Shown: piece after piece, positions 1 to 10,800 of the stretch
Numbering within the stretch: position 1 is the stretch's first letter
Layout of the letters: each line of letters starts with the position of its first letter
Assembly (NCBI GenBank): GCA_022710975.1
Contig: JAKLGA010000007.1
Coordinates: 124,001 to 188,000, forward strand
DNA from: Myxococcota bacterium
GTDB taxonomy: Bacteria; Myxococcota; B64-G9
Length of the DNA stretch: 64,000 bases
Reading direction: 5' to 3'
The notes under the pieces: model-generated
Databases searched by the model: none
What the model was told of the DNA's origin: nothing
The model's input: the letters and a program-made list of their open reading frames with translations, nothing else
Translations under genes and position numbers: made by a program

Positions 1-471
1 AACTCGACCCCGCGCAAGGCCGCGCTCGCGCTGTCCGTCCTGGTGTGCCTGGCGCTCGGAGGCGCCGCGGCCCAGGCCCAGGGCTTCCCGGCCTCGCTCA
101 AGGGCAAGATCATCACCTCGAACCAGGCCGTGGAGGTGCCCGCGACCCAGGGCCCGAAGTTCCTCAAGCAGCTCCAGAAGCAGGACCGCAAGGTCTTCAA
201 CAAGGACGAGGGCGGCAAGTGGGTGGTGCACTTCTGCGCCTTCTTCAACAAGGCGCTGCCCGGCGAGGCCATGGGGATCGTGGTGCTGGACGAGAAGAAG
301 GAGCCCGTGGCGTCGGCCGAGGTCTCGGGGCAGAAGGGCCAGACCACCCTGTCGGCGGACATCGTGGTGGACTCGACCGAGTTCCCCGGCAAGGAGCACA
401 AGCTCCAGATCTACTACCCCAAGGGCGGCAAGCCCGTGGTCCTGGCCGAGAAGAAGATCCTCTTGAAGTAG
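1..471 (+). CDS. Secreted protein of unknown function, 5'-truncated by window edge
   Basis: The frame is open from base 1 to the TAG at 469-471, so the true start lies upstream. The visible N-terminus has a lysine/arginine followed by a hydrophobic stretch and a small-residue cleavage region (GGAAAQAQG), the shape of a Sec signal peptide. The mature part is about 130 residues, lysine-rich and without cysteine clusters or a recognisable domain. Its alternating hydrophobic pattern could be a small beta-sandwich. I do not recognise the family. It ends convergently 37 bp from pyrI, with a GC hairpin between them. Confidence 0.7.
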   Translation, partial: NSTPRKAALALSVLVCLALGGAAAQAQGFPASLKGKIITSNQAVEVPATQGPKFLKQLQKQDRKVFNKDEGGKWVVHFCAFFNKALPGEAMGIVVLDEKKEPVASAEVSGQKGQTTLSADIVVDSTEFPGKEHKLQIYYPKGGKPVVLAEKKILLK

Positions 472-472
472 G

Positions 473-490
473 GGCGGCGAGGACGCCGCC
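473..490. terminator. GC-rich hairpin between convergent genes
   Basis: A perfect 7-bp stem (GGCGGCG / CGCCGCC) with a 4-nt loop lies directly after the first gene's stop codon and before the end of pyrI. There is no T-run, so it could serve either strand or be a simple transcription barrier. Confidence 0.4.
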
Positions 491-508
491 TCGGCCCGCC
501 CTGACGGC

Positions 509-1962
<1,454 letters not shown>

Positions 1963-2652
1963 TCACCGGCGCGCGTAGGGCGCGGGGTCGGTCAGGCCCG
2001 CCTCGGCGAAGCCGCGCAGGCGCAGGCGGCAGGCGGGGCACAGGCCGCAGGCCAGCCCGCCGGGCGCGGGGTCGTAGCAGGTGAGGGTGCGGGCGTAGTC
2101 CACCCCCAGGGCCAGCCCGCGCCGGATGATGTCGGCCTTGCCGAGATCGAGCAGCGGGGCGCGGATGTGGATGGGGCGCCCCTCGGTGCCCATACGGGTG
2201 GCCAGGTTGGCCATGCGCTCGAAGGCCTGCAGGAACTCCGCGCGGCAGTCCGGGTAGCCGGAGAAGTCCACCTGGTTGGCGCCCACGAAGATGTCCTGGG
2301 CCCCCAGCGCCTCGGCCCAGGCCAGCGCCACCGACAGGAACACGGCGTTGCGGGCCGGGACGTAGGTCGCCGGGATGTCGCCCTGGCGCGGCTCGCCCTT
2401 GGGCACCTCCAGGTCGTCGGTCAACGCGCTGCCGCCGATGGCGCGCAGATCGAGCGGGATCACCAGGTGCCTGAGCACCCCTTGGGTCCGGGCCTGGTGG
2501 GCGGCCTGCTCGAGCTCGAGCGCGTGGCGCTGGCCGTAGTCGATGGCCAGGCTGCAGACCGCGTAGCCCTCCTGCCTGGCGATGGCCAGGACCGTGGCCG
2601 AGTCCATCCCTCCCGAGAGCAGGACGATGGCAAGTTTCTTATTCGATTCCAT
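1963..2652 (-). CDS. queC: 7-cyano-7-deazaguanine (preQ0) synthase
   Basis: A 229-residue QueC, which converts 7-carboxy-7-deazaguanine to preQ0 with ATP and ammonia on the way to queuosine in tRNA. The PP-loop ATP site LSGGMDS is at about 12-18. Four cysteines of the zinc site are at 192, 202, 205 and 208 (CGLCPAC). Length is normal for the family. No other queuosine gene is in the window. The leader before the ATG is only 62 bp and shared with the divergent PilZ gene; no preQ1 riboswitch could be recognised there. Confidence 0.96.
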   Translation of the reverse strand: MESNKKLAIVLLSGGMDSATVLAIARQEGYAVCSLAIDYGQRHALELEQAAHQARTQGVLRHLVIPLDLRAIGGSALTDDLEVPKGEPRQGDIPATYVPARNAVFLSVALAWAEALGAQDIFVGANQVDFSGYPDCRAEFLQAFERMANLATRMGTEGRPIHIRAPLLDLGKADIIRRGLALGVDYARTLTCYDPAPGGLACGLCPACRLRLRGFAEAGLTDPAPYARR

Positions 2653-2679
2653 GTGAGTACCGCCGATCTAGCAGCTTTT

Positions 2680-2708
2680 TTGACAGGTATTCAGGTGTAG
2701 GATAAGAT
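2680..2708 (+). promoter_or_regulatory. Promoter of the PilZ gene
   Basis: TTGACA (2680-2685), a 17-bp spacer and TAAGAT (2703-2708). Transcription would start near 2715, which supports translation starting at 2745 rather than at the in-frame ATG at 2715. Confidence 0.65.
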
Positions 2709-2744
2709 GGGCACATGGCACACCCCGAAACCCCGGAGGAAACC

Positions 2745-3116
2745 ATGGCCCAGCCGCTCGCCCGCATCCGCCTGACGCACAGGCAGGCCTCCGACCGCCG
2801 CGGCTCCCGGCGCGACCGCCGGGTGCTGGACGCGACCCTCAAGTACGCGGGCCGCTTCTCCGAGGTGGAGGTGCTGGATCTCAGCGAGCGCGGCGCCTTC
2901 GTGGTGGCGGACGACGAGGTGCCCGTCCTGGCGGACACGCTCACCCTGGCCGTGGAGCTGCCCGAGGAGGGCACCTCCGTGCTGGTGGTGGGCCGGGTGC
3001 GCCGGGTCGGCCTCTCCAGCCGCGAGCTCGGCCGCAGGGGCGGTTTCGGTGTGGAGTTCACCCGCTTCTACTCGGACGGCGGCAGGCGCAGCCTGTCGCG
3101 CCACCTGGCGGCCTGA
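2745..3116 (+). CDS. PilZ-domain protein (probable c-di-GMP binding)
   Basis: A single-domain protein of 123 residues. The N-terminal arginine cluster (RRGSRRDRR) followed about 25 residues later by DLSERGAF fits the PilZ signature RxxxR plus (D/N)xSxxG, which binds cyclic di-GMP. The rest is the expected six-strand barrel and ends soon after it. The ATG at 2745 has GGAGGA 4 nt upstream and lies about 30 nt after the predicted transcription start; the ATG at 2715 would be at the start site itself. It is a stand-alone adaptor; its partner is not evident from neighbours. Confidence 0.85.
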   Translation: MAQPLARIRLTHRQASDRRGSRRDRRVLDATLKYAGRFSEVEVLDLSERGAFVVADDEVPVLADTLTLAVELPEEGTSVLVVGRVRRVGLSSRELGRRGGFGVEFTRFYSDGGRRSLSRHLAA

Positions 3117-3118
3117 GC

Positions 3119-3400
3119 TCAGGCCAGCGCCTCGTCCAGCCGCTGCTCGATCCTGGAGCGGATCTTCGACTCGGGCACCGGGATGAGGGACGACACCTCG
3201 ACCGACACCACCACCCGGTCCGCCTCGAGGCGCACCACGCCCTTGGCGCCGGTGCGCTTGCCCTCGCGGGTGTTGCCGGCCCAGGGCGAGAACTTCAGGC
3301 CGTAGTGGCTCTCCATCTCGCCGGCCAGGCGGTCCAGCTTGGACCGCACCTGCTCCAGCGGCTGGTTGTGGCTGCGGACGACCTCGATGTGCTTGGCCAT
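3119..3400 (-). CDS. Polyhydroxyalkanoic acid system family protein
   Basis: A 93-residue protein resembling the small family annotated as polyhydroxyalkanoic acid system proteins (PHA_gran_rgn). It starts MAKHIEVVRSH, has a central amphipathic helix with the segment SKLDRLAGEMESHYGLKF, then strands and a C-terminal helix ending KIRSRIEQRLDEAL. The family name comes from genomic association with PHA granules, and the biochemical role is not settled. It ends 2 bp from the convergent PilZ gene and is the last gene of a minus-strand run that begins at 6987. No PHA synthase is present here. Confidence 0.75.
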   Translation of the reverse strand: MAKHIEVVRSHNQPLEQVRSKLDRLAGEMESHYGLKFSPWAGNTREGKRTGAKGVVRLEADRVVVSVEVSSLIPVPESKIRSRIEQRLDEALA

Positions 3401-3441
3401 CTCCTCACCTTTCCTTCCCTGCCCGGCCGCCGGCCGGGGAG

Positions 3442-3978
3442 CTACTTGCGCATGGCCTCGCTGAACAGCCGGTATTGCCGCAGGAACCGGTAGGCCCCGT
3501 CGGGGGTGAAGAACAGGGTGTCCACCTTGCCGAAGGTGATCACGTCCCCGTCCCTGACCGGCACCGCCTGCCCGGGCCGGAGCTCCTTGCCGCGCAGCAT
3601 GGTGCCGTTGGTCGAGCCCGCGTCCACGAGCTGCCAGCGCAGCCCGTCCGCGTCGAGGGCCAGGCAGGCGTGCCGGCCCGAGACCGTGGCGTGGTTGATC
3701 ACCAGGTCCCGCCGGGCGTCTCGCCCGATGAACACCTTGCGCGGGAACTCGGGCCCCGGCTTCGGGTTGGGCCACAGCGGCTCGAAGTCGAGCAGGCTGG
3801 CGTTGAAGCGATCGATGCTGGCCTTGGCCTGCTCGACGGAGGCGAGCTGGGTGTGGCGGAGCTCCGCCAGCGCAGCGCCGGCCGGGGCGAGCAAAAGCAG
3901 GGGGTGGGGGAACTGCTCCGCGTACTGCTCGGCCGAGAGCGTGGCCGTGACCTTCATGAAGTCGCGCAGGCGTTCCAC
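3442..3978 (-). CDS. FHA-domain protein
   Basis: 178 residues. The C-terminal half (about 80-165) is a forkhead-associated domain with GRD, SGRHA and GSTNGT, the core phosphothreonine-binding loops. The N-terminal 75 residues are helical and unfamiliar. FHA proteins read Ser/Thr kinase output, and a kinase of that type lies elsewhere in the window, but no direct link is shown. Start is GTG at 3978 with GGGAGG 6 nt upstream. It sits 25 bp after the kelch gene, probably in the same operon. Confidence 0.88.
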   Translation of the reverse strand: MERLRDFMKVTATLSAEQYAEQFPHPLLLLAPAGAALAELRHTQLASVEQAKASIDRFNASLLDFEPLWPNPKPGPEFPRKVFIGRDARRDLVINHATVSGRHACLALDADGLRWQLVDAGSTNGTMLRGKELRPGQAVPVRDGDVITFGKVDTLFFTPDGAYRFLRQYRLFSEAMRK

Positions 3979-4003
3979 GCGGTGCCTCCCGGGCTCCCCC
4001 CGC

Positions 4004-5563
4004 TCAGCGCGGGTTGTAGTACCACACCTCGCCGGTGGCCTCCAGGCCCCCGTCGCCGACCCGCAGCCCGCCGGTGATCAGCACGCCCCCGCCCGCGAGC
4101 AGCGCCACCCCCGGGAAGCTCAGCGGCTGGCCGAGCTCTCCTGCGCCCACGAAGCTGACGTCGACGCTGAGCTCCGGGCGCATCATCCACTCGGCCGTGC
4201 CCTGGAGCTGTCGCTCGAAGCCGTTCAGGACCTCGCCGCCGGCGATCAGCACGGCCCCGGAGGGCAGCGGCGCCACGACCGCGCCCCGCCGGCCCACGTG
4301 GTCCGCGTGGACGACGGCCACGTGGAGCGGCACCACCCCGCTGCCCTCCTCGACGTCCAGCACCACCACCTCCGGGTCGTCCTTGGTCAGCAGGCCGTCG
4401 TCCCCGCCCAGCACGAACACCCTGCCCCCCACCTCCGCCAGGCCGGGGCGCAGGCGCGGGGTCAGCAGGCTGTCCCGGGTCAACGCGCCCTGGGGCTGGA
4501 TCAGCCCGAGGTTGGAGCCATCGAACAGCTCCACCGGCGCCACCAGGCCGGCGGCGTCCCGCCCGCCGACCAGCACGAGCCGGTGGCCGCCCGCGCCCAG
4601 GCGCGCGGCGCGCAGGCCGCTGCGCGGCCGGGCGAGCGACAGGTTGGTGCGGGTGAAGGAGCGCGTCTGGACGTCGAACAGGGCCGCCAGCCCGGTCACC
4701 GCGCCGCCGTCCAGCTCGCCGCCGGCCACCAGGATGCCGTCGCGCGCGGTCTCGCCGTTGAGCACCTGCAGCCCGGCCAGGGCGTGGCCGGTGCGGGGCG
4801 GCACCAGGGCGGGGTTGATGCCCTGCACCTCGAGCCAGGAGTCCTCGGCGTGCCGGTACAGGAGCACCCGCTGGACGAGCTGCCCGCCGGCGTCCCGGCC
4901 GCCGAACACGAAGGCGTCGCCGTCGGCGGTGGCGCAGGCCTCCTGGCCGAAGCGCCGATCGCCCTCGCCCACCACCGGGCAGCCCGCCTCGCCCAGAGTG
5001 CAGGCGCTCTGCAGGCGCGGATCGTAGAGCTCCGGGCTGGCCAGGGCCTGCGGGGCGTCGAGGTCCCCGGCCCCGGCCCCGCCCACGATCAGCACGCGCC
5101 CGTCGCCCAGCGGCACGGCGCTGTGCCCGAAGCGGGCCTGGGAGAGCGGGCCCTCGAGCTGGGCGAACTCGCCGGCCCGGGCGAACAGGAGGTCCACCTC
5201 GACCGGGACCAGCGGGTCCAGGTCGAACGGCGCGCTCTGCCCGCTGGAGACGAGCTGGTGGTCGAGGTCCAGCCCCTCGAGCCGCAGGCTCACCCCGGCG
5301 GCCGGCTGGCCCACCACCAGGGCCTCGCTGGCCGAGCCGTCCAGGCGCCACTCCTGCGACGTCCCGTCCGGGAGGGCGAGCACCAGGCGGAGCTCGGCCA
5401 CGCCCTCGAAGGGGTCCTGCGCGGGCGGCGGGTGCAGCCTCAGGCGGAGCTCCGAGGTGTCGCCGGGCACGCGGCGGACCTCGGGGCCGCAGCCCGGTCC
5501 GCCACCGCACCACGCGGCCACGGCCAGCAGGGCCGCGGCGGCTCGCCCGGCGCGGGTCCTCAT
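4004..5563 (-). CDS. Kelch-repeat beta-propeller lipoprotein
   Basis: 519 residues. The N-terminus has a signal peptide running into a Gly/Cys-rich segment (GGGPGCG) that looks like a lipoprotein anchor. After a beta-sandwich-like stretch to about residue 165 there are six or seven kelch-type blades, each with a hydrophobic strand ending in a Gly-Gly pair (VLIVGG, VFVFGG, ILVAGG, LVLVGG, VFVLGG, VLIAGG, VLITGG). This predicts an exported propeller at the outer surface; ligand unknown. The ATG overlaps the stop of the PEGA gene (ATGA), so the two are coupled. Galactose-oxidase-like catalysis is not supported, as I see no copper-site residues. Confidence 0.85.
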   Translation of the reverse strand: MRTRAGRAAAALLAVAAWCGGGPGCGPEVRRVPGDTSELRLRLHPPPAQDPFEGVAELRLVLALPDGTSQEWRLDGSASEALVVGQPAAGVSLRLEGLDLDHQLVSSGQSAPFDLDPLVPVEVDLLFARAGEFAQLEGPLSQARFGHSAVPLGDGRVLIVGGAGAGDLDAPQALASPELYDPRLQSACTLGEAGCPVVGEGDRRFGQEACATADGDAFVFGGRDAGGQLVQRVLLYRHAEDSWLEVQGINPALVPPRTGHALAGLQVLNGETARDGILVAGGELDGGAVTGLAALFDVQTRSFTRTNLSLARPRSGLRAARLGAGGHRLVLVGGRDAAGLVAPVELFDGSNLGLIQPQGALTRDSLLTPRLRPGLAEVGGRVFVLGGDDGLLTKDDPEVVVLDVEEGSGVVPLHVAVVHADHVGRRGAVVAPLPSGAVLIAGGEVLNGFERQLQGTAEWMMRPELSVDVSFVGAGELGQPLSFPGVALLAGGGVLITGGLRVGDGGLEATGEVWYYNPR

Positions 5564-6987
5564 GGGTTGCGCTCCAGCTGGATGTGGATCCGATCCGGCT
5601 CGCGGATGATCTGCTGCTCCGGCTCGAGGGTCAGCGCCAGGGTGAGCGCCAGCCCGCCCGCCACCACCGCGCCGACCGTGGTCCACAGCCACCAGCGGGT
5701 CCACAGCGGCTCCTCGGGGGGCGGCGGCGGGGGCGGCGGCGGGGGCTCCTCGGGCGGGAACACCTCCACCTTGACCCGCTGCGGCCCGCCGGTCCTCACC
5801 GCCGGGGCCGGCGCGACCAGCGCGCCGGGCCGCGCCACGCCCAGCAGGTGGCCGCTGAAGTCCAGGCCGAGGTCGGCCAGCGGCGCCGGCGGCGCCTCGC
5901 CCGCGGCCACGAAGGCCAGCACCCGCCTGGCGACCAGGCGCGCGATGCCCTCGGCCCGCTCGGTCGGGAAGCGCACGCCCTGCACCGCCGTGGCGCGCAC
6001 CGGGTCCACCTCGCGCGCCGGCGCGCGCACCAGCGCCAGGCTGAGCACCGGCTCCCCGGTCGGATCGACCCGGGCGAGCTGCAGCATGGCGACCGCGTCC
6101 ACGCCGCCCTCCGCGCCCAGGCCGCGGGCCAGCACCTCGGGCCGCTCCGAGGGCGCGGGCGCCTCGGCGGAGCCCAGGCTGGCCACGAGCCGCCGCAGCA
6201 GCTCGGGCACGGCGCGCGGCAGGAGCCTGGCCTCGACCAGCGTCTCCTCGCCGCTCTGCACCTCGATGGCCGCCCGCAGGCTCTCGCGTTCCGCCAGGTG
6301 GACCCGGACGAAGTGCAGGCCGGGCAGCAGCCCGTCGCGCGCGACCGGGCTCTTGCCCGCGGTCAGGCCGTCCAGCACCACGGTCGCCCCGGCCGGCTCG
6401 ACCGCCACCCGGATGCGGCCGGCGGGCACCTGGCGCAGCCGGTCGCGCTCCTGCTCGAACAGGCCCCGCAGGCGGGACGGCACCTCCGCGGGGTTCGGCA
6501 CGTACTCGGGCGACAGCACCAGGATCTCGCCGTAGGCCGCCCGGGCGCTGTCCTGGTCGCCCGCGCTCGCCAGCGCCTCGGCCAGCCCCATCAGGGCGTC
6601 GATCAGCGGCTCCGGATCGTCGAGCCAGGCGCCCTGTTTGCGGTAGCCCACCCGGGCGGTCTGGAAGGCCTCGATGGCCTCGTCCATCTGCAGCTCCAGG
6701 AGCTGCTCCCGCCCCTGCTCGTGGGCCCGCTTCGCCCGGCTCAGGTCGGCGGCGACCTCGGCCGGGACCGCCTCGGGCCGGGCCAGCAGCTCCTCGGGCG
6801 TCACCAGCGCGAGCCCGCCCTGGGCGGTGAGCGCGGCGCGCAGGGCCTCCGCCGCCTGGGCGGCCAGCCCCTCGGGCAGATCGCGCTCGAAGGGCGGGAG
6901 CCACAGCACGCGCGCGTCCTCGGCGAGCGCCGCCGCGGGCAGCAGCAGGCTCGCCACGACCAGGCATGTATGCAGGCGGCGCACCAC
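5560..6987 (-). CDS. Exported PEGA-domain protein with C-terminal membrane anchor
   Basis: 475 residues. A signal peptide ends at ALAEDA. Helical, possibly TPR-like segments occupy about 60-180. A PEGA domain follows (about 190-255: GRIRVAVEPAGATVVLDG). The C-terminal part has a run of prolines (PPPPPPPPPPEEP), a transmembrane helix (about 430-455) and a short charged tail. PEGA domains are common in myxobacterial envelope proteins, with unknown ligands. Start is one of two adjacent GTGs (6987 or 6984), without a strong Shine-Dalgarno. First gene of the run ending at 3119. Confidence 0.82.
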   Translation of the reverse strand: MVRRLHTCLVVASLLLPAAALAEDARVLWLPPFERDLPEGLAAQAAEALRAALTAQGGLALVTPEELLARPEAVPAEVAADLSRAKRAHEQGREQLLELQMDEAIEAFQTARVGYRKQGAWLDDPEPLIDALMGLAEALASAGDQDSARAAYGEILVLSPEYVPNPAEVPSRLRGLFEQERDRLRQVPAGRIRVAVEPAGATVVLDGLTAGKSPVARDGLLPGLHFVRVHLAERESLRAAIEVQSGEETLVEARLLPRAVPELLRRLVASLGSAEAPAPSERPEVLARGLGAEGGVDAVAMLQLARVDPTGEPVLSLALVRAPAREVDPVRATAVQGVRFPTERAEGIARLVARRVLAFVAAGEAPPAPLADLGLDFSGHLLGVARPGALVAPAPAVRTGGPQRVKVEVFPPEEPPPPPPPPPPEEPLWTRWWLWTTVGAVVAGGLALTLALTLEPEQQIIREPDRIHIQLERNP

Positions 6988-7032
6988 GGGTTTTTGGGCT
7001 CCGCTCCCGGAGGTGATGAAGATCCGCTGCTG

Positions 7033-7062
7033 AAGCTAGCACGCCCCGGAAGAGAGGGTCAA
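7033..7062 (-). promoter_or_regulatory. Probable promoter of the PEGA-kelch-FHA run
   Basis: Minus strand: TTGACC (7062-7057), 18 bp, TAGCTT (7038-7033), with TGC just before the -10. The same TGCTAG form recurs upstream of other genes in the window. Confidence 0.5.
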
Positions 7063-7126
7063 TTCGGCCGGCCCGCGCCATACTGAGGGGCTATCCACGC
7101 CTGCACTGACCTGCGCCAGGAGCCGG

Positions 7127-7156
7127 TTGACGACCAACGACCACCGCGCGCACAAT
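7127..7156 (+). promoter_or_regulatory. Probable promoter of the metalloprotease gene
   Basis: TTGACG (7127-7132), 18 bp, CACAAT (7151-7156). Predicted start near 7163, about 75 nt before an ATG at 7240 that has GGGAGG 5 nt upstream. Confidence 0.4.
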
Positions 7157-7190
7157 CGATCCGTCAGCGGACCAGCCAACGGCGGGCGGA

Positions 7191-7841
7191 TTGTCTCGGG
7201 GATGGATCCCTCGCCGGCGGCGCCACCCGGGAGGGACGCATGATCGGGACGGCGGCGATGCGGCGCGGGTTCGGCTCATCGAAGGCCTGTTCCTTGCAGG
7301 GGGGGCGTGCGGTAGCCCATCCGGGCTCCGGCTCGTCCTGCCGCTGCTCTTGCCGCTCGCCTTCTTCCTCTCTCCGCTGACCGCACGCGCGGTCGTGCCG
7401 TGCGACGATCACCTCGTCCAGGTCGCGTACGAGGCCGACACCCTGCCCGAGGACGATCCTGTCGCCCCCTGGATCGCCAACGTCACAGGCGACGTGCTGG
7501 CCTTCGTGGAGAGCGGCATCCTGACCATCGTGGCCCAGGCCAACGGCTCGGTCGTCTACGACCGCGGCGAGGAGCGCATGGCGAGCTCCGATGCCTACGC
7601 CTTCTCGGCCCGCGTGTGGCTCGAACAGACGCAGCCCGACGCAAGCCGGGCGGGGATCCTCATCGGGGGGAAGGACGGCATCAAGTCCCCGCGGATCATC
7701 CTGTTCGACTGGCCGGACTACGGCCGGCGCTTCGTGCGGCTGGAGACCCTGTCCTGGCCAGCGCCCGAGGTGGAGCTCGACTGGAGCGAGCCGCACGCCT
7801 ACCGGCTGGAGGTGGTCCGCGACGGCCTGGCCCGGGTGTAA
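7191..7841 (+). pseudogene. 5' fragment of the broken metalloprotease gene
   Basis: This open stretch and the next form one reading frame separated only by the TAA at 7839-7841. It encodes the signal peptide (LPLLLPLAFFLSPLTARA) and a concanavalin/LamG-like beta-sandwich that continues straight across the stop (RV-stop-VDGTLIIEHP). There is no ATG or GTG in this frame before the signal peptide, only TTG at 7191. A well-placed ATG at 7240 with a strong Shine-Dalgarno lies in another frame and would join this one if the seven-G run at about 7299-7305 had one more G. So two lesions, or two assembly errors, affect the 5' end. Confidence 0.65.
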
Positions 7842-10800
7842 GTGGACGGCACCCTCATCATCGAGCACCCCTACGCGGACCTCACCGATTGCACGCCAGG
7901 AGAAGAGAGCTTCGGTTTGAGCCAGTTCGGCATGGCCGAGAGCATCGTGCACTGGGACTGGGTGCGGTACGAGTTCTGCGCCACGCCTCCAGTCGTCGTC
8001 AGGCCATCCCTCGAGGAGCAGGTCGCTGGTCTCGTTGAGGTGGTGCAGGATCTCGAAGCCCCTCGCTTCGTTCGACGCTGGCTCGAATTGCGGCTCGAGA
8101 GGGTAACCGGCTTGACCGATGGGCTTTCCCAAGCCCAGGAGCTCCACCGCATCGGCGCACACCTGTTCCTGCTTCGCATGATCGGGATGGTTGAGAGTCC
8201 GGCTGACCGGGTGGATACGTTGCTCGACTTCGCCCGGACCACGGCTTCACCGGAAGTGACCCGCGAGGACGGCTACCGAGAGAGGATCCGCATCGTCTCA
8301 GGACTGACGAAGACTCCGGGATTGATCCCTGGATCCCAGCCAGAAGTGCTGCGGCTGTTCGTCGACATCGATCGGAACGCGCTGGTCGGGGCCTTCAGCG
8401 GGCGCAGGCGGCTCGGCCTGCTCGCCCGGGTCGGGGTGATCCGGGCCGAGAGCGGTGAGATCGTGAGCCTCGTCTCGGAGCTTCACCCGCTCGAGTCACC
8501 CGTGGTGTCGAGGCCGACCTACGAGGCTCTGCCCATCGACGTGACCTGGGGGGGAGAGGCCGACGCAGGAGGACTCGTCGAGGCCGACGACTACTTCATG
8601 GACGCGATCGTCGACCTGGTCGAATACGATAGCGGCACCCTCGAGGTGACCCGGGTGATCGACAGCGCCTCGTGGGACTGGGAGCTGGGCACCATGGCCC
8701 AGGCCCTGCAGACCGAGGTGGCGCGGAGCCACGTTGGCAGGGTGATGCCCACCCGAGACGAGGACTTCGGCTGGTTGATCATGAACGGCCGGTGGTTCGT
8801 GCACGCGGACTGCCCGAGCTCGGAGCCTGGCGACGAGTGCGACCCGGTGCTCCACCTGCTCAACTCCGACACCGGTCGACAGTCGGCATGGTCCGATGAC
8901 TGTCCGTTTGGTATGGAGAGCTGGATCTACCAGGGCGATCGCCCCATCGTGTTCCCGGTCCGATGCCAGGATGAAGCAGGCCAGACGGTCGCCTGCCCTG
9001 ATCCGCGAGGGAGTCGGGATGCTTGCGTGATGACGGACTTCTCCGGTCAGGGTCCGAGGGTGGTGGTTCGAGGCAGGGATGACGCGAGCCGAGGTCTCGG
9101 GCAGGTGTCTTTCTGGTACAAGAGGATAGGCAACGGCACGATCACCTACCAGCGCTTGCTGGTCCTGGACCAGGGCCCCGTAGGCGGCAGCCGGCTGGCG
9201 TTCACAGGCGGCTGGGACGCCACCGACGAACTGGACGTGATCGTTCCCTCCCCAGAGAGGGCTGCTGCGACTGCAGCCGTCCGGCCAGCCAGCAGCCCGG
9301 TGGTCTACTTGCTTGGAGCAGACGGCGACATCGAGGATCGGGTGAACGGTAACGGGATGGGGGGCGGGGCGAGGCACAGCCCATCCGTGCCCCGAAATCC
9401 GGTGGTCGTGCTCGCCTCCGGCAGCCGTGAGCCCGGTGGCGTCGCACTCTACCTGAACGACGCCTGGAGTGCATTCTTCGGCGACTCGGACGGGCTGGGA
9501 ACCGCGCTCGAGCTGGACATCGGCACGGATCCTGCCGACCCGGACACGGATCGCGACGGCATCCTCGACGGATTCGAGGTGCTCGGCATCCGGGGCGCCG
9601 GCCTCTACCCCGACCAGGCCCTGCCGAGCTGGGGCGCAGATCCTCTCCACAAGGACGTTTTCATCGAGACCGACTTCTACAATGGCTCTGGCCTCGCCAA
9701 CCCTGGGGAACCGATGACACCTGGCGGAGCCGTGTTAATGGCGTCCGTGGCCGGGAAGTGCTCGGGTGGCCCGGACTACCTCGACAACCCGGATGGACTG
9801 CCAGGGTTCGCCACCCACGTGGACAACGGTCTCGATCCGTTCGACGGGGATGGCCACCCGCTGCACTCCAAACACGGGAATTGGGGTGGGGTGAATGGGG
9901 TACCGAAGGACGCCTGGGATGAATACGAGTATGGCTGGCGACATCACCTGCGGGACATCCGCAAAGGAGTCTTCCACTACGGTGTCGGCTATCCGGGCGG
10001 AGGCGGTCAGGGGGTGATTCATGGTCCGTACTTCTATTTCGGCTCCGGCAACGGAGGTCCAACGGACAGCGATCCAGGGAAGCGAGCCATCCACGAGCTG
10101 GGCCACAACTTCGGCCTCGAGCACTTCGGCCACCACGCCGCCGGCAACGAATTCAACTACAAGCCACACTACATCAGTCTGATGAACTACGCCTATGACG
10201 GCGGTTCACCGAATCCTGAGGCTCTTGATCCGGTTGACCGCAACTGGGATCGGGACAACCTCCGCTTCTCCGAGGGCGAACGCTTGTACGTGCTGGACGC
10301 ACAGGGGCGGCGCACAGGAGTTGAGCGCGCCATCGATCCAGCGGCCATCGACGAGGGTGACCCCTGGCAGGACGTGCCGTCCTGGAGTTCGACCACGGCC
10401 TTCGACCTCTCCCACGGGGTCACCGGCTGGGGGCCCTTCCCCTGGTACGATCTGTTCCGCTGGATCTATCCCGGACACCGCCACGCGTCCCTCTGGTTCG
10501 ACTGGGATCGCGACGGCGACATCGAGATCGACCCAGGCTCCTGGACCAAGGCAGACGTGCTGGTGGCAGAGAGCTCCGCCTTCAAGCTCTGGGAGTTCGA
10601 CCGCGCCCTGGATTCCGGTCCGCAGCTCGTGGAGTACGACGGCTCCCTCCACGTGCTCTATGTCCGAGAGTCAAGGTCCGAGATCAGCTACCGCATCTAC
10701 TCCGAGGGCGACGACTGCGATCCCGAGTATATCGGCGACGTTGGGCAGCCGGGGTTGCCCGAGAGCCACCAGCCCCTGTGCGGCGACTGGTCCAGCGAGT

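Noticed and set aside
2653-2714. preQ1 riboswitch upstream of queC
   Set aside because: Only 62 bp separate divergent genes, and no recognisable preQ1 aptamer was seen.
7091-8162. Minus-strand open frames opposite the metalloprotease 5' end
   Set aside because: Arg/Pro/Gly-rich translations without motifs, antisense to a clear coding frame; typical of high-GC shadow frames.
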